Positions 1-11,233 are shown, counted from the first letter of the stretch. The stretch: DNA of 64,000 nt from Phorcus lineatus (GCA_921293015.1 OV121081.1:2790001-2854000), one strand, 5' to 3'. A program made the numbers and translations. Notes: generated by a model from the letters alone, not told the origin.

Positions 1-3000
1 CTTGGGGGAAGATATTACAGTATCGAAGTATGGCTCTTGTGGTCGTTGAAAGGGGCTGGGTCGATGTCGTCGTTGTGATATGATCTGGCGACACATAGAG
101 GCTGTCTGCACTGGTTTCATTACATGAGTGGTTTGCTGAGTGATCATCTCACCTTCCAGCTTCTCATTTGGTGATTCATTTCACTGATGACCTACGAGAT
201 GCCCTTTGACCTCGCCATGTCATGACAAATGCATGTATTGCAGTTTGCTGTGGTTGCAGATGAAAATTAATACTCCTTTTGAAAAATTCTTAAATTTGAT
301 TTTTTAAATTTTTTAATGTCATATTTCAACATTTTTTAAGTAATTGAACAAGGCTAATGAGAGACGAGAGCAGGAGCTTAAATTGATAGCTGCTTTTCAG
401 GTGGATACCAAGTGAAGTAGATCTAGATAATCGATCAGCTGTGAGGCAGAGTATTACAGATAATAGGATACAGAATTATCAGTAAATATTGCCACACAAA
501 AACAGATGTGAAAATAGATCATGATGTTTTTGTTTGCAATATATGGTTTATGTATTCATTGTAAAAAAAAGAAGTTTTTTAAATGAGAACAATAAAGCTG
601 AATCTTAAAATTTACATTAACCATTTCCACTTGTATGTTTGATCACTTGTTGTTTGTCCAATTGTTAAATTGAATAATCTATTGGAAAATGCAATTTTCT
701 GTTAAGCGTACGTAATGGTCCTACATTTTTTCATTTGTTAGCAAAGGTCAAATCTGTCCAAAGGTCAAAAGTTTGTGGTCTTCATTCATGTGATGTAAAG
801 CATTTTCATCCAAAACATCACTATTATATCTGTAAATAAAATTTTGAAAGACTTTAATATTTATATGTAAGAAATCTTTTTTAGCTAAGAATACATGAAT
901 TTCAAAGGACAAAAAAGTACTTTTAAGGCAGATTAAATCATGCACTTTGTAAATTGCAGGTAGTGATTTGAACAGGTAATTTGATCTTGCAAACCGCCAG
1001 TTTAAGCAGGAATGACTAACGGCTCATTATGCTGAAGGGTCGTTAGCACCTATTTACCGCCCCTTATCAAAGTGTGCTTCTGAAACTTAACACTTGAATT
1101 TGATCGGTATCAACCACAACATTGTGCACACAATAAAAGCCTATTTTAACAAGCACAGAATTGTTTGGTTCTCTGTGATTGGTCAAAAATTAGTTTGATT
1201 ATCGATCGTTTAAATCACAATAATGTCAACTTGCGATTTTTGTCAGTATTGTTTTCTCATAAGAAGATATACTGCAAATGTCATTTACACATTGTTATCT
1301 TAATATAATGATGCCATAAAATCTTGTAACACTAGATTTACTTCTTTTCTGTTTTTGTTGCTTAGATTTTGTTGTTTAGTTAGAAAGTTAGAAGAACAGT
1401 TATGTAATTTGAAATGGAGTTGTTCTGGTTCCATTTATGTTTTTAGAGTCTGATTATATTGTGAAACGTAGATTCCTAATATAGACTTGATTCAGTTTCC
1501 TTTTAGAAAGTTTTGATATCAGTTGATACCATTTACAGTTTTGCTGTTAATGAAGTTGAAATTTATAAGTCTTGAAAATACTTCATTGTATGCTTGATGA
1601 TTGTCACAATATCTTTTGATGTTATAAATTAATTAACTTGAAATTTCAAATGTCTTAGCAAATTTGTAAGAAAGTTCATTTGTTTAAAAAGTAGCTATTT
1701 TCACAATATCACATAGCAATGTGTATGAATGTCAACAAACAAGTCTATGATACTCTGTTACATAAAAGAATATATAAAGAAAAAACTGGTTTTAAAATCA
1801 ATATCTTTTTCACTTATCATGAAAAAGATGGTGTCTTGTTTCCTTAGATTTATCGCATGGCAGAGCAGTCTTGACTTCTGACATTTTTTGTGGCATTGAT
1901 AGCATTCAATGTAGGAACTCTTTTGTCTTAGAAGGCAGATTTGACATGCAACGTGTATCATGCCACCGGTACCCAGTGCCAGTCAAGCTCATTCCTTGCT
2001 AATATACTTTGATCTTGCAACTCTTTGAAGTACGAAGAAACATGGCCGCCACAGGCATGCTACACTGTGCACTAATCAGCCCAATCACTGATTGTGAAAT
2101 AAAATCCAAATTGCAATTTACGTTTCCTTCTCGACATAATTTGTATGCAAAGCGGGCTATGGCTTTGTTTCATCGCATCAAACAACTCTCACGTCGGATG
2201 TTCTGAAGGCAGTTGACATCTTGTTTCCCCACGTCATGCTTGTGCTTCTTTGCCTAAGTGAAAAGAGATTTACCTGCTTTAGAAAGAAGTGACGGGGAGA
2301 GGAAGTGTTTACATTTGTTGATGAAGCGACAAGTCTCTCTATGAAGAGGAAACTGTTCTGTATACTTAGTGATTACATTCCCCTTGTTGTGCAATAGATT
2401 ACTCAGAGATTGATTAAGTCTTGTTTTATCAATCGTCTGAAAATAAGGCTCTATCCTATGGTCAATGTTTTATGGAGACACCTAAAAGAGGGATGCAGTT
2501 GTTGTAAAACATATCGTTTAAGATCTTTCATTCCAAATATTTTGATAGAATAAGAATTATAACTGCAGATCAGAGATGTTTTTGGTTCTACAGGGCCGGT
2601 CATTTGGTTTCGCATTTACATTTAATTTAAAAAGAAGTTTTTTGACAGTAAAAGGATTGAAATGTCCCAGAGTTTTTGTGTCCAATTTTCTGTACCTATA
2701 TACCAATTCAAAACAACTAGAAATGCCAACCTAATAAAGTGATTATTTTGAAATTGAAAATAAATAACGATGCAACGATGTAATGTATAAGTTGTGAGTT
2801 GAAAAGTATCATCAACTATTTTTTTTTAAGTTAGGTATTTTTATCAATAATTTTCTTTAACTACGGTTATTGATATTGTTTGCTATACATGGAAACTTTC
2901 ATACAATTATATTAACAATTTATGTATAATTGAATTTGTTTAATAACCATATATCATCTAAAACAAATTTCCATGTAAGACAAACAGCTTTATGTATTGC

Positions 3001-4283
3001 AGCTCAATCAAAAGCTTACTAAAAAGACTGGAGAACTCATTATACCAGTTGCTTAATTTTACTCAGATTATTGAAATCAGCTTTGAAATCAACCTCAAAG
3101 AATCATCAGAATTTTCACCGTTATGTCTTGAATATTTACCAAAAACAGCTTGTAAAGGGTTAAATGTTTCTGTCACAGCAATCCAAACGTGTGACAATTG
3201 AAGGGAACAACGGCAAGTGGTCAGCTGGAATCCTGTGATGTCAGTGTCTTTGGCACCATGTTTGCTTGATCTAATGAGCGGTAATCAGACGTATAAGTGA
3301 CAACATGTCCCTTTAATGCAGTTTGTGTATGTCCTTAATCAATACCGTCTTTCTCAAGACATTGACATTTGTTCAATAGGCAGTTTAGAATTTGGTGGTA
3401 ATTACTTTATCTGTGAAGCTTTCATGAAAGGAATTGATCCATCTTTTTCTTAATTGTATTATTAAAGTAAATCATAATGGATAACTATTGAAAATATCAG
3501 GAAACATGTTAAGTAACAAAGGCTGTGTGTTGGTTTTGATCGTTTGAATCTATGGTCAATATGTCGACTTATCTAAATGGAACTTCCAAAAACACACTGA
3601 CAGAAAATAGAATCAAACAGGAAAAAATATTTTCTTTGCTTTACAGTGGTGAAACAACTCACTCCAGTCTTACCCCTCATTGGTTCTCACAGCAATACAT
3701 AAATCTTGTCATCATTGTAACACAACTTCTAAATGTCTTGAAAATAATCTCTTCGATAAAAAAATTTGAAATAATAAAGAAGATTTTTCAATAACCAAAT
3801 GAACTAATTGCCATTCATCTTCAGAGATCAATGCAAAAAATTTGAATTTCTTATCACCATGAACAATCTTTTAGACCAATCAGTGTTTTTTCTGTCCTTG
3901 AGTTCAGACTCGAGCCAGCCAACACTAGTCCAAGGTGATATTCCGAACACTCGCCCTCGGCCAGTTTTTATCTTGACAGTTCAGATAATCCTAATCACTT
4001 GTTGATTGGTTGCTGCCACAGAGAACCGGGCAGAAGAATAAAAGAACCATTATTGTGCTAACTTTCTGAGACAGTCATTACGCCTTATGCTAAATTTATG
4101 GGAGATATTTCAAAGACAATTCCTGGCTTAATGGGTAAGAAATGGGAAGAGAGTGGATATGCTTTGTTAAAGGACTTATATTGCTCTGGGGCTGGAGGAC
4201 CATTGTATGAAGAAGTGATTTGGCAAAATCAAAGCACAATTATTTCTTATCCTGCAGCTAAATCAGGTTCAGTCCTGTCTGCG
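1..4283. other. AT-rich non-coding stretch, no gene seen
   Basis: No open frame here exceeds about 80 codons and none resembles a known domain. Homopolymer runs of A and T and local AT-rich blocks dominate. A slightly more GC-rich patch near 1000-1130 contains a short inverted pair (CTAACG and CGTTAG) and could be regulatory, but this cannot be supported from one sequence. Confidence 0.6.
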
Positions 4284-4592
4284 TCTGAAGGCAGAACTAT
4301 CTCTAGACTTTCTAATTGTCTTCTGTAGGCAGAACTATCTCTTGACTTTCTCATTGTCTTCTGAAGGCAGAACTATCTCTTGACTTTCTCATTGTCTTCT
4401 GTAGGCAGAACTATCTCTAGACTTTCTCATTGTCTTCTGTAGGCAGAACTATCTCTAAATTTTCTCATTGTTTTCTGTAGGCAGAACTATCTCTAAACGT
4501 TTTATTTGTCTTCTGAAGGCAGAATTATCTCAGACTTTCTCATTGTCTTCTGTAGGCAGAACTTTCTCTAGACTGTCTCATTGTCTTCTGTC
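4284..4592. repeat. 38-bp minisatellite, about 8 copies
   Basis: The unit starts AGGCAGAACTATCTCTAGAC and continues to TTGTCTTCTGT, for a period of 38 bp. Copies differ by single-base changes (CTCTAGAC, CTCTTGAC, CTCTAAAC), and the last ones are shortened. The period is not a multiple of 3, so it is not a coding repeat. Confidence 0.93.
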
Positions 4593-4814
4593 AGAAGAGG
4601 ACTCACTAGACTTTCTCTCAACTTAAAAAAGATGATATTCTAGCTTTAGCTTTTTTTTTTTATTCTTGATTCAAATGCTTTTGTCATCATCATAGTTACT
4701 TTTAATGGTTATAAGGTTATGTATCAAACTCAATCACATTTGTTGCTGTATAAACTGCATTAAGATACCACATGTCAGAATCATTTGGAGTTAAGGTGCA
4801 GGCTGTCCTAGATA

Positions 4815-4853
4815 AATTGTTCTTTAGATACAATAAATATTTCTCTTGTCTGT
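4815..4853. repeat. Left copy of a 39-bp direct repeat flanking TRIM insertion 1
   Basis: These 39 bases, beginning AATTGTTCTTTAGATAC, recur exactly at 5362-5400. Between the two copies lies only TRIM-like sequence. The simplest reading is a long target-site duplication. That length fits LINE-type target-primed insertion or repair of a staggered break better than an LTR integrase, which gives 4-6 bp. Confidence 0.85.
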
Positions 4854-5361
4854 GAGATCACCTCGGGACCTCCGGGTGAAAGTCCTACACTCTACCGATT
4901 CAGCCAAAGAGACATCCCTCTGGTCAAAGCCAGTAAGAATGTTTTTATTTCACCCTGCCACATACACCCCCTCCACAAAGTGAATCGTCCTCGAGTCAAG
5001 CCATTTGGAGTTATCTAGCACCATCATTTCGACATACTCGGTGTAGTGAGCATGTAGTTGCCCCGGTCCTGCATTGGGCGCCAAATGTAACAGAAATGAT
5101 TGTGAGATCACCTCGGGACCTCCGGGTGAGAGTCCTACACTCTACCGCATCAGCCAAAGAGATATCCCTCTGGACAAAGCCAGTAAGAATGTTTTTATTT
5201 CACCCTGCCACATACACCCCCTCCACAAAGTGACTCGTCCTCGAGTCAAGCCATTTGGAGTTATCTAGCACCATCATTTCGACATACTCAGGGTGTAGTG
5301 AGCATGGAGTTGCCCCGGTCCTGCATTGGGCGCCAAATGTAACAGAAATGATTGTGAGATC
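4854..5361 (-). mobile_element. TRIM-like element, insertion 1 (circularly permuted dimer)
   Basis: This 508-bp insertion has two internal regions (4963-5085 and 5213-5337), one complete LTR (5086-5212) and one LTR split between its ends (left part to 4962, right part 5338-5361). Both ends fall at the same place inside the LTR, at the shared bases GAGATC. Nothing codes for protein. Read on the minus strand, each LTR is followed by a PBS-like TGGCGCCC and each internal region ends in a purine-rich tract. The break inside the LTR matches either a retroviral-style RNA running from R to R that was copied by other machinery, or a circular DNA dimer opened at a 6-10 bp microhomology. It needs proteins supplied by another element. 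Confidence 0.8.
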
Positions 5362-5400
5362 AATTGTTCTTTAGATACAATAAATATTTCTCTTGTCTGT
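5362..5400. repeat. Right copy of the 39-bp direct repeat
   Basis: Identical to 4815-4853. It directly follows the TRIM sequence that ends GATTGTGAGATC. Sequence beyond 5400 differs from sequence before 4815, so the duplication is limited to these bases. Confidence 0.85.
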
Positions 5401-5490
5401 TTACAGTTAGAGTATGAGCGGTAGTATGAAAATCATCAATAGTTACCCATTCCATGGCTGTCCATTACTTGTTGTAGAGTAGATAGCATG

Positions 5491-5634
5491 TGTAACAGAA
5501 GTGATTGTGAGTTCACCTCCTGCGGGATTCGAAACCAGGACCTCCAGGTGAGAGTCTTACATTCTACCGATTCAGCCAAAGAGATATCCCTCTGGCCAAA
5601 GCCAGTAAGAATGTTTTTATTTCACCCTGCCACA
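5491..5634 (-). repeat. LTR copy 1 (144 bp, the longest, with the best tRNA-like region)
   Basis: Contains AATAAA on the minus strand about 15-20 bp from its 5' end. It keeps about 17 bases missing from the other LTRs, and these complete a B-box. The other copies have lost part of the T-arm equivalent, so this copy is probably closest to the ancestral form. Confidence 0.82.
5524..5578 (-). promoter_or_regulatory. tRNA-like Pol III promoter (A box and B box) inside the LTR
   Basis: On the minus strand TGGCTGAATCGGTAG (5564-5578) matches the A-box consensus and GGTTTCGAATCCC (5524-5536) matches the B box. They are about 27 bp apart. Between them ACTCTCACC resembles the anticodon loop of tRNA-Glu(CTC). 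This is like the 5S-derived promoter in the LTRs of plant Cassandra elements, but here the source is a tRNA. The acceptor stem does not pair well, so it is a tRNA relic and not a functional tRNA. In the other LTR copies (5086-5212, 5757-5883, 6008-6136) the B box is partly deleted. Confidence 0.7.
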
Positions 5635-5756
5635 TACACCCCCTCCACAAAGTGACTCGTCCTCGAGTCAAACCATTTGGAGTTATCTAGCACCATCATT
5701 TCGACATACTCGGTGTAGTGAGCATGGAGTTGCCCGGTCCTGCATTGGGCGCCAAA
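5635..5756 (-). other. TRIM internal region with PBS and polypurine tract
   Basis: On the minus strand it opens with TTTGGCGCCCAATG (PBS; TGGCGCCC at 5747-5754, next to the LTR end) and closes with a G-rich purine tract at 5635-5648. TGGCGCCC is the base sequence used by retroelements primed by tRNA-Lys-like 3' ends. No open frame of note. The second internal copy is 5884-6007. Those of insertion 1 are 4963-5085 and 5213-5337. Confidence 0.75.
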
Positions 5757-5883
5757 TGTAACAGAAATGATTGTGAGATCACCTCGGGACCTCCGGGTGA
5801 GAGTCCTACACTCTACCGCATCAGCCAAAGAGATATCCCTCTGGACAAAGCCAGTAAGAATGTTTTTATTTCACCCTGCCACA
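5757..5883 (-). repeat. LTR copy 2 (127 bp)
   Basis: Very similar to 5086-5212. It has the short, B-box-deleted tRNA-like region (GGTCCCGAGGTGATC on the minus strand). Confidence 0.82.
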
Positions 5884-6007
5884 TACACCCCCTCCACAAA
5901 GTGACTCGTCCTCGAGTCAAGCCATTTGGAGTTATCTAGCACCTCAGTTCAACATACTCAGGATGTAGTGAGCATGGAGTTGCCCCGGCCCTGCATTGGG
6001 CGCCAAA

Positions 6008-6136
6008 TGTAACAGAAGTGATTGTGAGATCACCTCGGGACCTCCGGGTGAGAGTCCTATACACTCTACCGATTCAGCCAAAGAGATATCCCTCTGGCCA
6101 ATGCCAGTAGGAATGCTTTTATTTCACCCTGCCACA
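6008..6136 (-). repeat. LTR copy 3 (129 bp)
   Basis: Ends TGCCACA on the plus strand and is directly followed by CATG, the target duplication shared with 5487-5490. Like copy 1 it has GAAGTGATT where the middle copy has GAAATGATT. Confidence 0.82.
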
Positions 6137-6140
6137 CATG

Positions 6141-7824
6141 TTTTAAAGTTTCTATCATCAACTAATCCAAGATTTAATATTCACTTCATGCTATCAGACT
6201 CAATTGGAAGAAGACCTTCATGCAGTTAATATTTAATCCAAATTATTCGACAGCAAATCCAACCCTTTCAATTAGATTGTTCAACATGTGGAAATGAATG
6301 GATTGTTCATTGTTTTCAGTGCATTATGTAAGATGTCAACACCAGTAATTAGATCAGTCCAAAGAAAGCTTATGTTGTGTTCTAGATTGTTTTTGTTATT
6401 GTTTCATTATCAGTGCACAAATCTTGTTGAAGCTGCATCAGCCGGCTGGTGAAACTATTTTTCTTGGCGCTTTACTGAAAACAACTCACAAGTGAGTGCG
6501 TCATAAGACTAAAATTAGGAGAGATAATTGCCTTGTTTGTTAATCTAGAGGACTTGATAAATACTTTGTTGAATATTAAGAGTTCCGTTTCTGTATTGTT
6601 TTTATTTATGTAGCAACACAAGTAACTTACCACAAGAAAGTTATCATGGACTGCAAATGCCTAGTAAACATTGTTTCTATATTTTGCGCACGTTTGTTCC
6701 AGATAAGTCAAGCTTTGAGGTGCCGTTGTTTTATATAAATTCCATTCAAAGTTGGTAAGAGCTAATTGACTTAGATTCTCATCATCTTACAAATGAAACA
6801 AAGAATAAATAAAGTTTTAAAAACTAAAAATATATATAATCACATAATAATGTTTAAAAATAATTAATTTAATTTTGTTGATAAGTGCTAATTAAATTAG
6901 ATTTGTGTCATCTCACCAAGAAACAACAAATATTTGTTTTAAAGAATTACTGTAAGGAAGCATTTCGTTAAAAAATTGAAAATAAAATTGTTTTGCCAAT
7001 TTTCAGTTCAACAGGTAATATGATCATGGACAATATCTTTCCAATTTTTTTATGATCAGCAAAATATATTTTATTTTTCTATGAAGAAGGAAAGCAGTTT
7101 GCAGGAAAGTTATAAAGTTTTCAATAATACCCCCTTCATTTTGATGGGATCCGCATCCTCAAAATTAATATAAGGGATCACTTTGAATGCTTGAAGAAGG
7201 CCTAACATGTCTGTGGGAAGGCAGAATAATTCTGTAGTTCACAAGAACCTAGAGAGCAGATGCAGAATAGTGTTAAAAAAGAAGAAGATTCCTTCCCTGT
7301 AAGGAAATAACCAGTATCTCTTTGGTGTCCATTCTGTGATTGTTTGGAACACAGTTTCCAAGTTTGTTGAAATAAGAAGAAATGAAGTATTTAAGTATAA
7401 TGATATTGTTACACGTCTTTGTTAGTATGAATAATCATCAATGAACTATTGCAAGAATAACCAACTTCAGCAAATATTGGTTTTCTATTGCATTTGCTCT
7501 TTAATAGTTCTTTTTAATTCAAACATTATATGTGAGGTTGTCTTTCATATTTTCATAGTATATAGCATCACAAGATTGAGAGAAAAACAAAATCAAACAC
7601 AGTACTTCCTAAATTTATCATTGTAGGGTATGAAATAGTTTCAACTATAATTTGTAGGCCAGTATTGTCTGTTCTTCAATTGTTATTTGTACATTGAACA
7701 TGTTTTTCACTTTCATGGATTTGGTAGTTCTCTTTCAAAGATTGGCAGGAAATGTATTCTCTGTTGACAGTTTGACTGCACACTCATTAAGTATTTCTTC
7801 ACCAGTTTTACAATGCTTTTTGTT
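6141..7824. other. AT-rich non-coding stretch
   Basis: No gene or repeat family recognised. 6820-6980 is extremely AT-rich with many short A and T runs. Confidence 0.5.
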
Positions 7825-7974
7825 TGTAAATCTATTTGTGAGGAGGTAAATCTATCTATCGTTGAGCAGTTAAATCTATCTGTGAAGAAGTAAATCAATA
7901 TGTGAAAAGGTAAATCTATCTATGAAGAGGTAAATTTATCTATCCATGAAGAGGTAAATCTATCTGTGAGGAGG
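7825..7974. repeat. 20/24-bp minisatellite, about 7 copies
   Basis: Unit GTAAATCTATCTGTGAGGAG (20 bp) alternates irregularly with 24-bp forms that carry an extra ATCT or ATCC-like block. Moderately diverged. Confidence 0.85.
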
Positions 7975-8224
7975 TAAGCTCATTCAGTTTGGATCATCTC
8001 AAAATAGTTACCGTCAAAAAGTTGGCAAACTTGAACAGAGTACAGAAGACTATAAACAGCAAACTCCATCGTGGTAGAGACTGTAGAATTTCATTGAATT
8101 GGCTAGCCTGAACAACACTCTTGGTCTCAAAATTGTTTAATTTTTAAGAATAAATTTTCTCTTATATTGCGCATGCTCAAAGTGCACAGATAAGTACCAT
8201 TACCTTGAAGGAGTTGTATTTTTT

Positions 8225-8460
8225 ATGCTGCATATTAGGCGCATTTCATGACCGTATAGGTGTGTATGTTTCCTATGTGTAGGTACCCATTTGTACAGCT
8301 GGATGAACAGAATGCATGTGGATGAGTTGTTTTGCCCAAGGACACAATTAGTGTATGGCTGGCCAGGTCAAAATTGTTTGGTGTTTCTGCCGAGATTCAA
8401 ACTCGGGCTGTTGGTGTTAGGAGCTAGCTAGCGTGATAACCACTACACCACTGTGATCTG
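8225..8460 (-). mobile_element. tRNA-derived SINE
   Basis: On the minus strand the head has GTGGTGTAGTGGTTATCACG (A-box region, 8430-8453) and CCGAGTTTGAATCTCG (B-box region, 8391-8406), spaced as in a tRNA. The body then has CCTTGGGCAAAAC and AAATGGGTACCTAC, motifs I recognise from many invertebrate SINE bodies. Pol III would transcribe it. It has no coding capacity and depends on a LINE. No poly(A) tail or clear target duplication was found, and base changes in the B box suggest an old copy. Confidence 0.82.
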
Positions 8461-9073
8461 TTTCAAAGAAAGATTTTATTTTGGGAATGACAATTTAAAC
8501 AATCTATCAGCCACATTGCTCAGTGGTGATGAGTGATAGTTTTGGATAACCATGGGTATTAATGATTCAAGTTTCCTACATTTAGTAAAGGTAATTGCTG
8601 ATCTGTCCTCATCAAAGCCAGGGGAAAATGGTGCTATCAGTTTACAAGTTTTATGTCAATTTCCTGAATGGGTTTACCATGTTTTGAGATTTCATTTGTT
8701 ATCTTTTCTTCTACAGTGGTATGATAACACACCATTGCATGTCAGGTTTAAAACAAGCACGAAAACTACTCTTTCTGAAAGTGTTTTACCGACAGTGAAA
8801 CTTGATAAAAACTTGACAGAAACTTTATAAAAATCAACTTCCTCAATAAAAAATAGTTTCAGGTGTTCAGACTGTATCAAACACGGCTATTTATCGATAC
8901 TGTTACATGACGATAGTTTAAGAATAAAGTTTGAGTGCCAACTCTCTTTGTGTGGGACCTATTACTGATTGGAAAGGGCTTTGAATTTATGTAAGAGGTG
9001 TTGTAAGGTCAAAACATATGTGACAGAATTTACGTAAGAAATGCTATTCACATAATACCAAATTGTGGCTCTT

Positions 9074-9420
9074 TTAAAGGTGACATATTTCATAACTCCC
9101 TTTATCAATTTAGACTAGGAAAAATATTTAAATATTTTTGTTGATAAATATGATACTGTGAAAAGGGAAAAATCTTAAACTTGTCGAGACTGTTGAGTTA
9201 GGGAAGCGATCATTATGATGTCAAAACAGTCGGCTTTTGTGACGTCATGTCATTGTAAAGGCATTGGAAAAGAATTCTTTCACAAAATTGGACAAATTAG
9301 GCAATGGAAAACAATTTATTTACATATAACAAAATCATATTGAGAATGATAAGTATAAACATTGATGAAGTTTATTTGATTTTGGTTTGTTCACTTGTGA
9401 GACGTTGCATGTCATTGCAA
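9074..9420. mobile_element. Possible decayed TTAA-type MITE
   Basis: Begins TTAAAGGTGACATATTTC, which is like the ends of the TTAA-flanked elements at 30423 and 35416. The inside has a short GTGACGTCATG block. No matching right end was found, so it is truncated or a false resemblance. Confidence 0.25.
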
Positions 9421-11134
9421 GAACACAAAATTCATCATTTATGATTTAAATCAGCTAAAAGTGACTCAATTGTGATTATTCACAATTTATGAAGGTTCAT
9501 TTTTTCAGGACTAAGGTATCAAGGATATTCATGTACACCGGAAACTGTGTCAGTTATGATTTCCCCCATCCTCTTTCCAAATCAAAACCCTTTCCTCTAA
9601 GAAACATTTTTATCGCTACTCCCTCGTAACATTAATTTCCAAATCCTCACTGACATGTCGGTCTTCCGAATGAGCTCGTAAAGACATGGCATAAACTTGC
9701 GCCATTTCTCTCCATTAGCGGGATAACGATAATAACATGCTCCAGCCCGCTAATACGATGGTCATCAGTTTTGCTGAATTGATTTGGTCGTCAAGGTACC
9801 ATGGTCGTGAAATAAATGAAGGACTTATCAGTGGTGCCACATTTGCTTGGAATTAATGGTTTTTCAACCTTGGCAATATTTTCTCAAGTTACTCCATATT
9901 TTCATAAAAGTGGCTTTATTGCTCTGCACAGGTATTGATATGGTCTCCTGAGTGTGTATTGGCAGTAAAGAAAGCTCTGCACTGCGGTATTATCACAGGC
10001 ATGTAATGAAATGTCACGGCAGTATGGTTATACGAGTCCATATATCCCTGTGATAATCCATGCCTGCATATGGAAATCATTGCTTCCTTGCTGTTGTAGA
10101 CTGTTGCTGGGTTATTGGGGAGTTTGCTGCTTATGAGCTGCAAAATTGTCATAGAGTTTATTATAACTATTCATTATTCTTTTTATTAATCAATCTGAAA
10201 ATTGCTTTGGAACTTGAAAAAAAATTATTATTTGGAAGGTTCTTGCTTATGAGCTGCAAAATGATGTAGAAACTTATATGATTGTTCATACATCTTTCAA
10301 TGAGGATATATGAAAATGGACTGAAAGACTGTCCTTGTAAGGATTTATTCATTTTTAAATTAAGTTTTCTACATTCAAACATTTCATATTATTTGTTTGA
10401 CTCTATTCCTTTTTAAATTAAGTTTTCTACTTTCAAACATTTTATATTTTTTGTTTGACTCGTGTGCTTTAAAATGTTTCTTTGTGAATATTTCATGCTA
10501 TCACCATCGAATTAAAAACGTTTTCAAGGAAAAGATATTAATCCATTAATTATTTTTTAAACAAGAATGAAAGAGCATTTCAGATATTAGTTAGAACGTT
10601 TTGACTCTGTATCTTGTAAATCGATGACATTAAGACGCGAGAGAAAAATTTTTTCCATTGTATTATTCATGTGCTGCAGAGAAACAAATTGCTTCATGGG
10701 AAAATACTGTGAATCTAGAGGCCAAATTCTGTGCATTGTCATATGTCTTACTTAGGAATTCTACTCAAAACCGAGGGAAACTTTTTTTCAATGACATCTT
10801 TTCTTTATAAATGTCAAAAGATGTATCTCTGGTAAGCGTGTCCTTGTTCCTGTAAATGTTTTTTTTGGGTAAAGTTACAGTGTTTGTTTATCTTATTATA
10901 TAAATGCTTGTGAAATACCTCGATCTATCATTGAAAATAAAGCGTGTTATCAGTAACCTGTGACAATAACAATGAAGGACAATTATCTAACATCATCAAA
11001 CAATACTCTGATGTAATGAAATGCTCATGTTTCCTGTTGTTGTTTTTGCAAAGGGTTCTTCCGGGAGCCAACTTCACTGATGATCAACGATTCAATCATG
11101 AAAAGAGTAGAAAATTTGTCTTTTCTTGACAAAC
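9421..11134. other. Non-coding; one GC-richer block at 9590-9800
   Basis: 9590-9800 is less AT-rich than its surroundings and holds TAAT-core homeodomain-type sites and an inverted pair (CATTAGCGGGA and CCCGCTAATACG). It could be a conserved regulatory block, which is inference only. GCTTATGAGCTGCAAAAT occurs at both 10129 and 10246. No gene seen. Confidence 0.4.
10352..10461. repeat. Tandem duplication, 58-bp unit, two copies
   Basis: Both copies run from TTTTTAAATTAAGTTTTCTA to TTTGTTTGACTC with a few substitutions. Confidence 0.85.
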
Positions 11135-11233
11135 ACCATGTTTATCTCATCTCATTTGGTAGAAAATTAAATATTATCAATCTTTGCTATGCTAATATGA
11201 ACCCTCTCTCTCACTCGGTGAGATAAACATGGT
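11135..11233. repeat. Perfect 15-bp inverted repeat, 69-bp loop
   Basis: ACCATGTTTATCTCA at 11135-11149 is the exact reverse complement of TGAGATAAACATGGT at 11219-11233. Each arm holds a forkhead-type TGTTTA/TAAACA core. Single-strand folding would give a long-loop hairpin. It is not obviously the end of a transposon, because no flanking duplication is visible. Confidence 0.85.

Larger units (their letters stand above)
5487..6140 (-). mobile_element. TRIM-like element, insertion 2: LTR-int-LTR-int-LTR with CATG duplication
   Basis: The body is 5491-6136, flanked by CATG at 5487-5490 and 6137-6140. It holds three direct LTRs (5491-5634, 5757-5883, 6008-6136) separated by two internal segments of 122 and 124 bp. 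On the minus strand each LTR runs from TGTGGCA to TGTTACA, so it has TG...CA ends. The bases after the LTR are TTTGGCGCCCAATGC, a typical PBS position and sequence. The bases before the next LTR are GTGGAGGGGGTGTA, a polypurine tract. The internal part is far too short for gag or pol, which defines a TRIM (terminal-repeat retrotransposon in miniature). The extra LTR-internal unit suggests recombination between LTRs. The autonomous partner is probably a Ty3/Gypsy element; this is inference from the PBS style. Confidence 0.85.

Noticed and set aside
3290..3330. CCCTTTAA block resembling the end of a TTAA MITE
   Set aside because: No matching inverted end or second TTAA at a plausible distance.
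5074..5939. Repeated 64-73 codon frames with the same sequence
   Set aside because: They cross LTR and internal parts of the TRIM element and follow its duplication. The opposite strand is the element's sense strand.
8552..8830. 92-codon plus-strand frame with a good ATG context (ACCATGG)
   Set aside because: No homology recognised and no exon-like neighbours. Kept out because start context alone is weak evidence.
11070..11105. CTGATGA...GAAA spacing suggesting a hammerhead
   Set aside because: The intervening bases do not form stem II, so it is a chance match.
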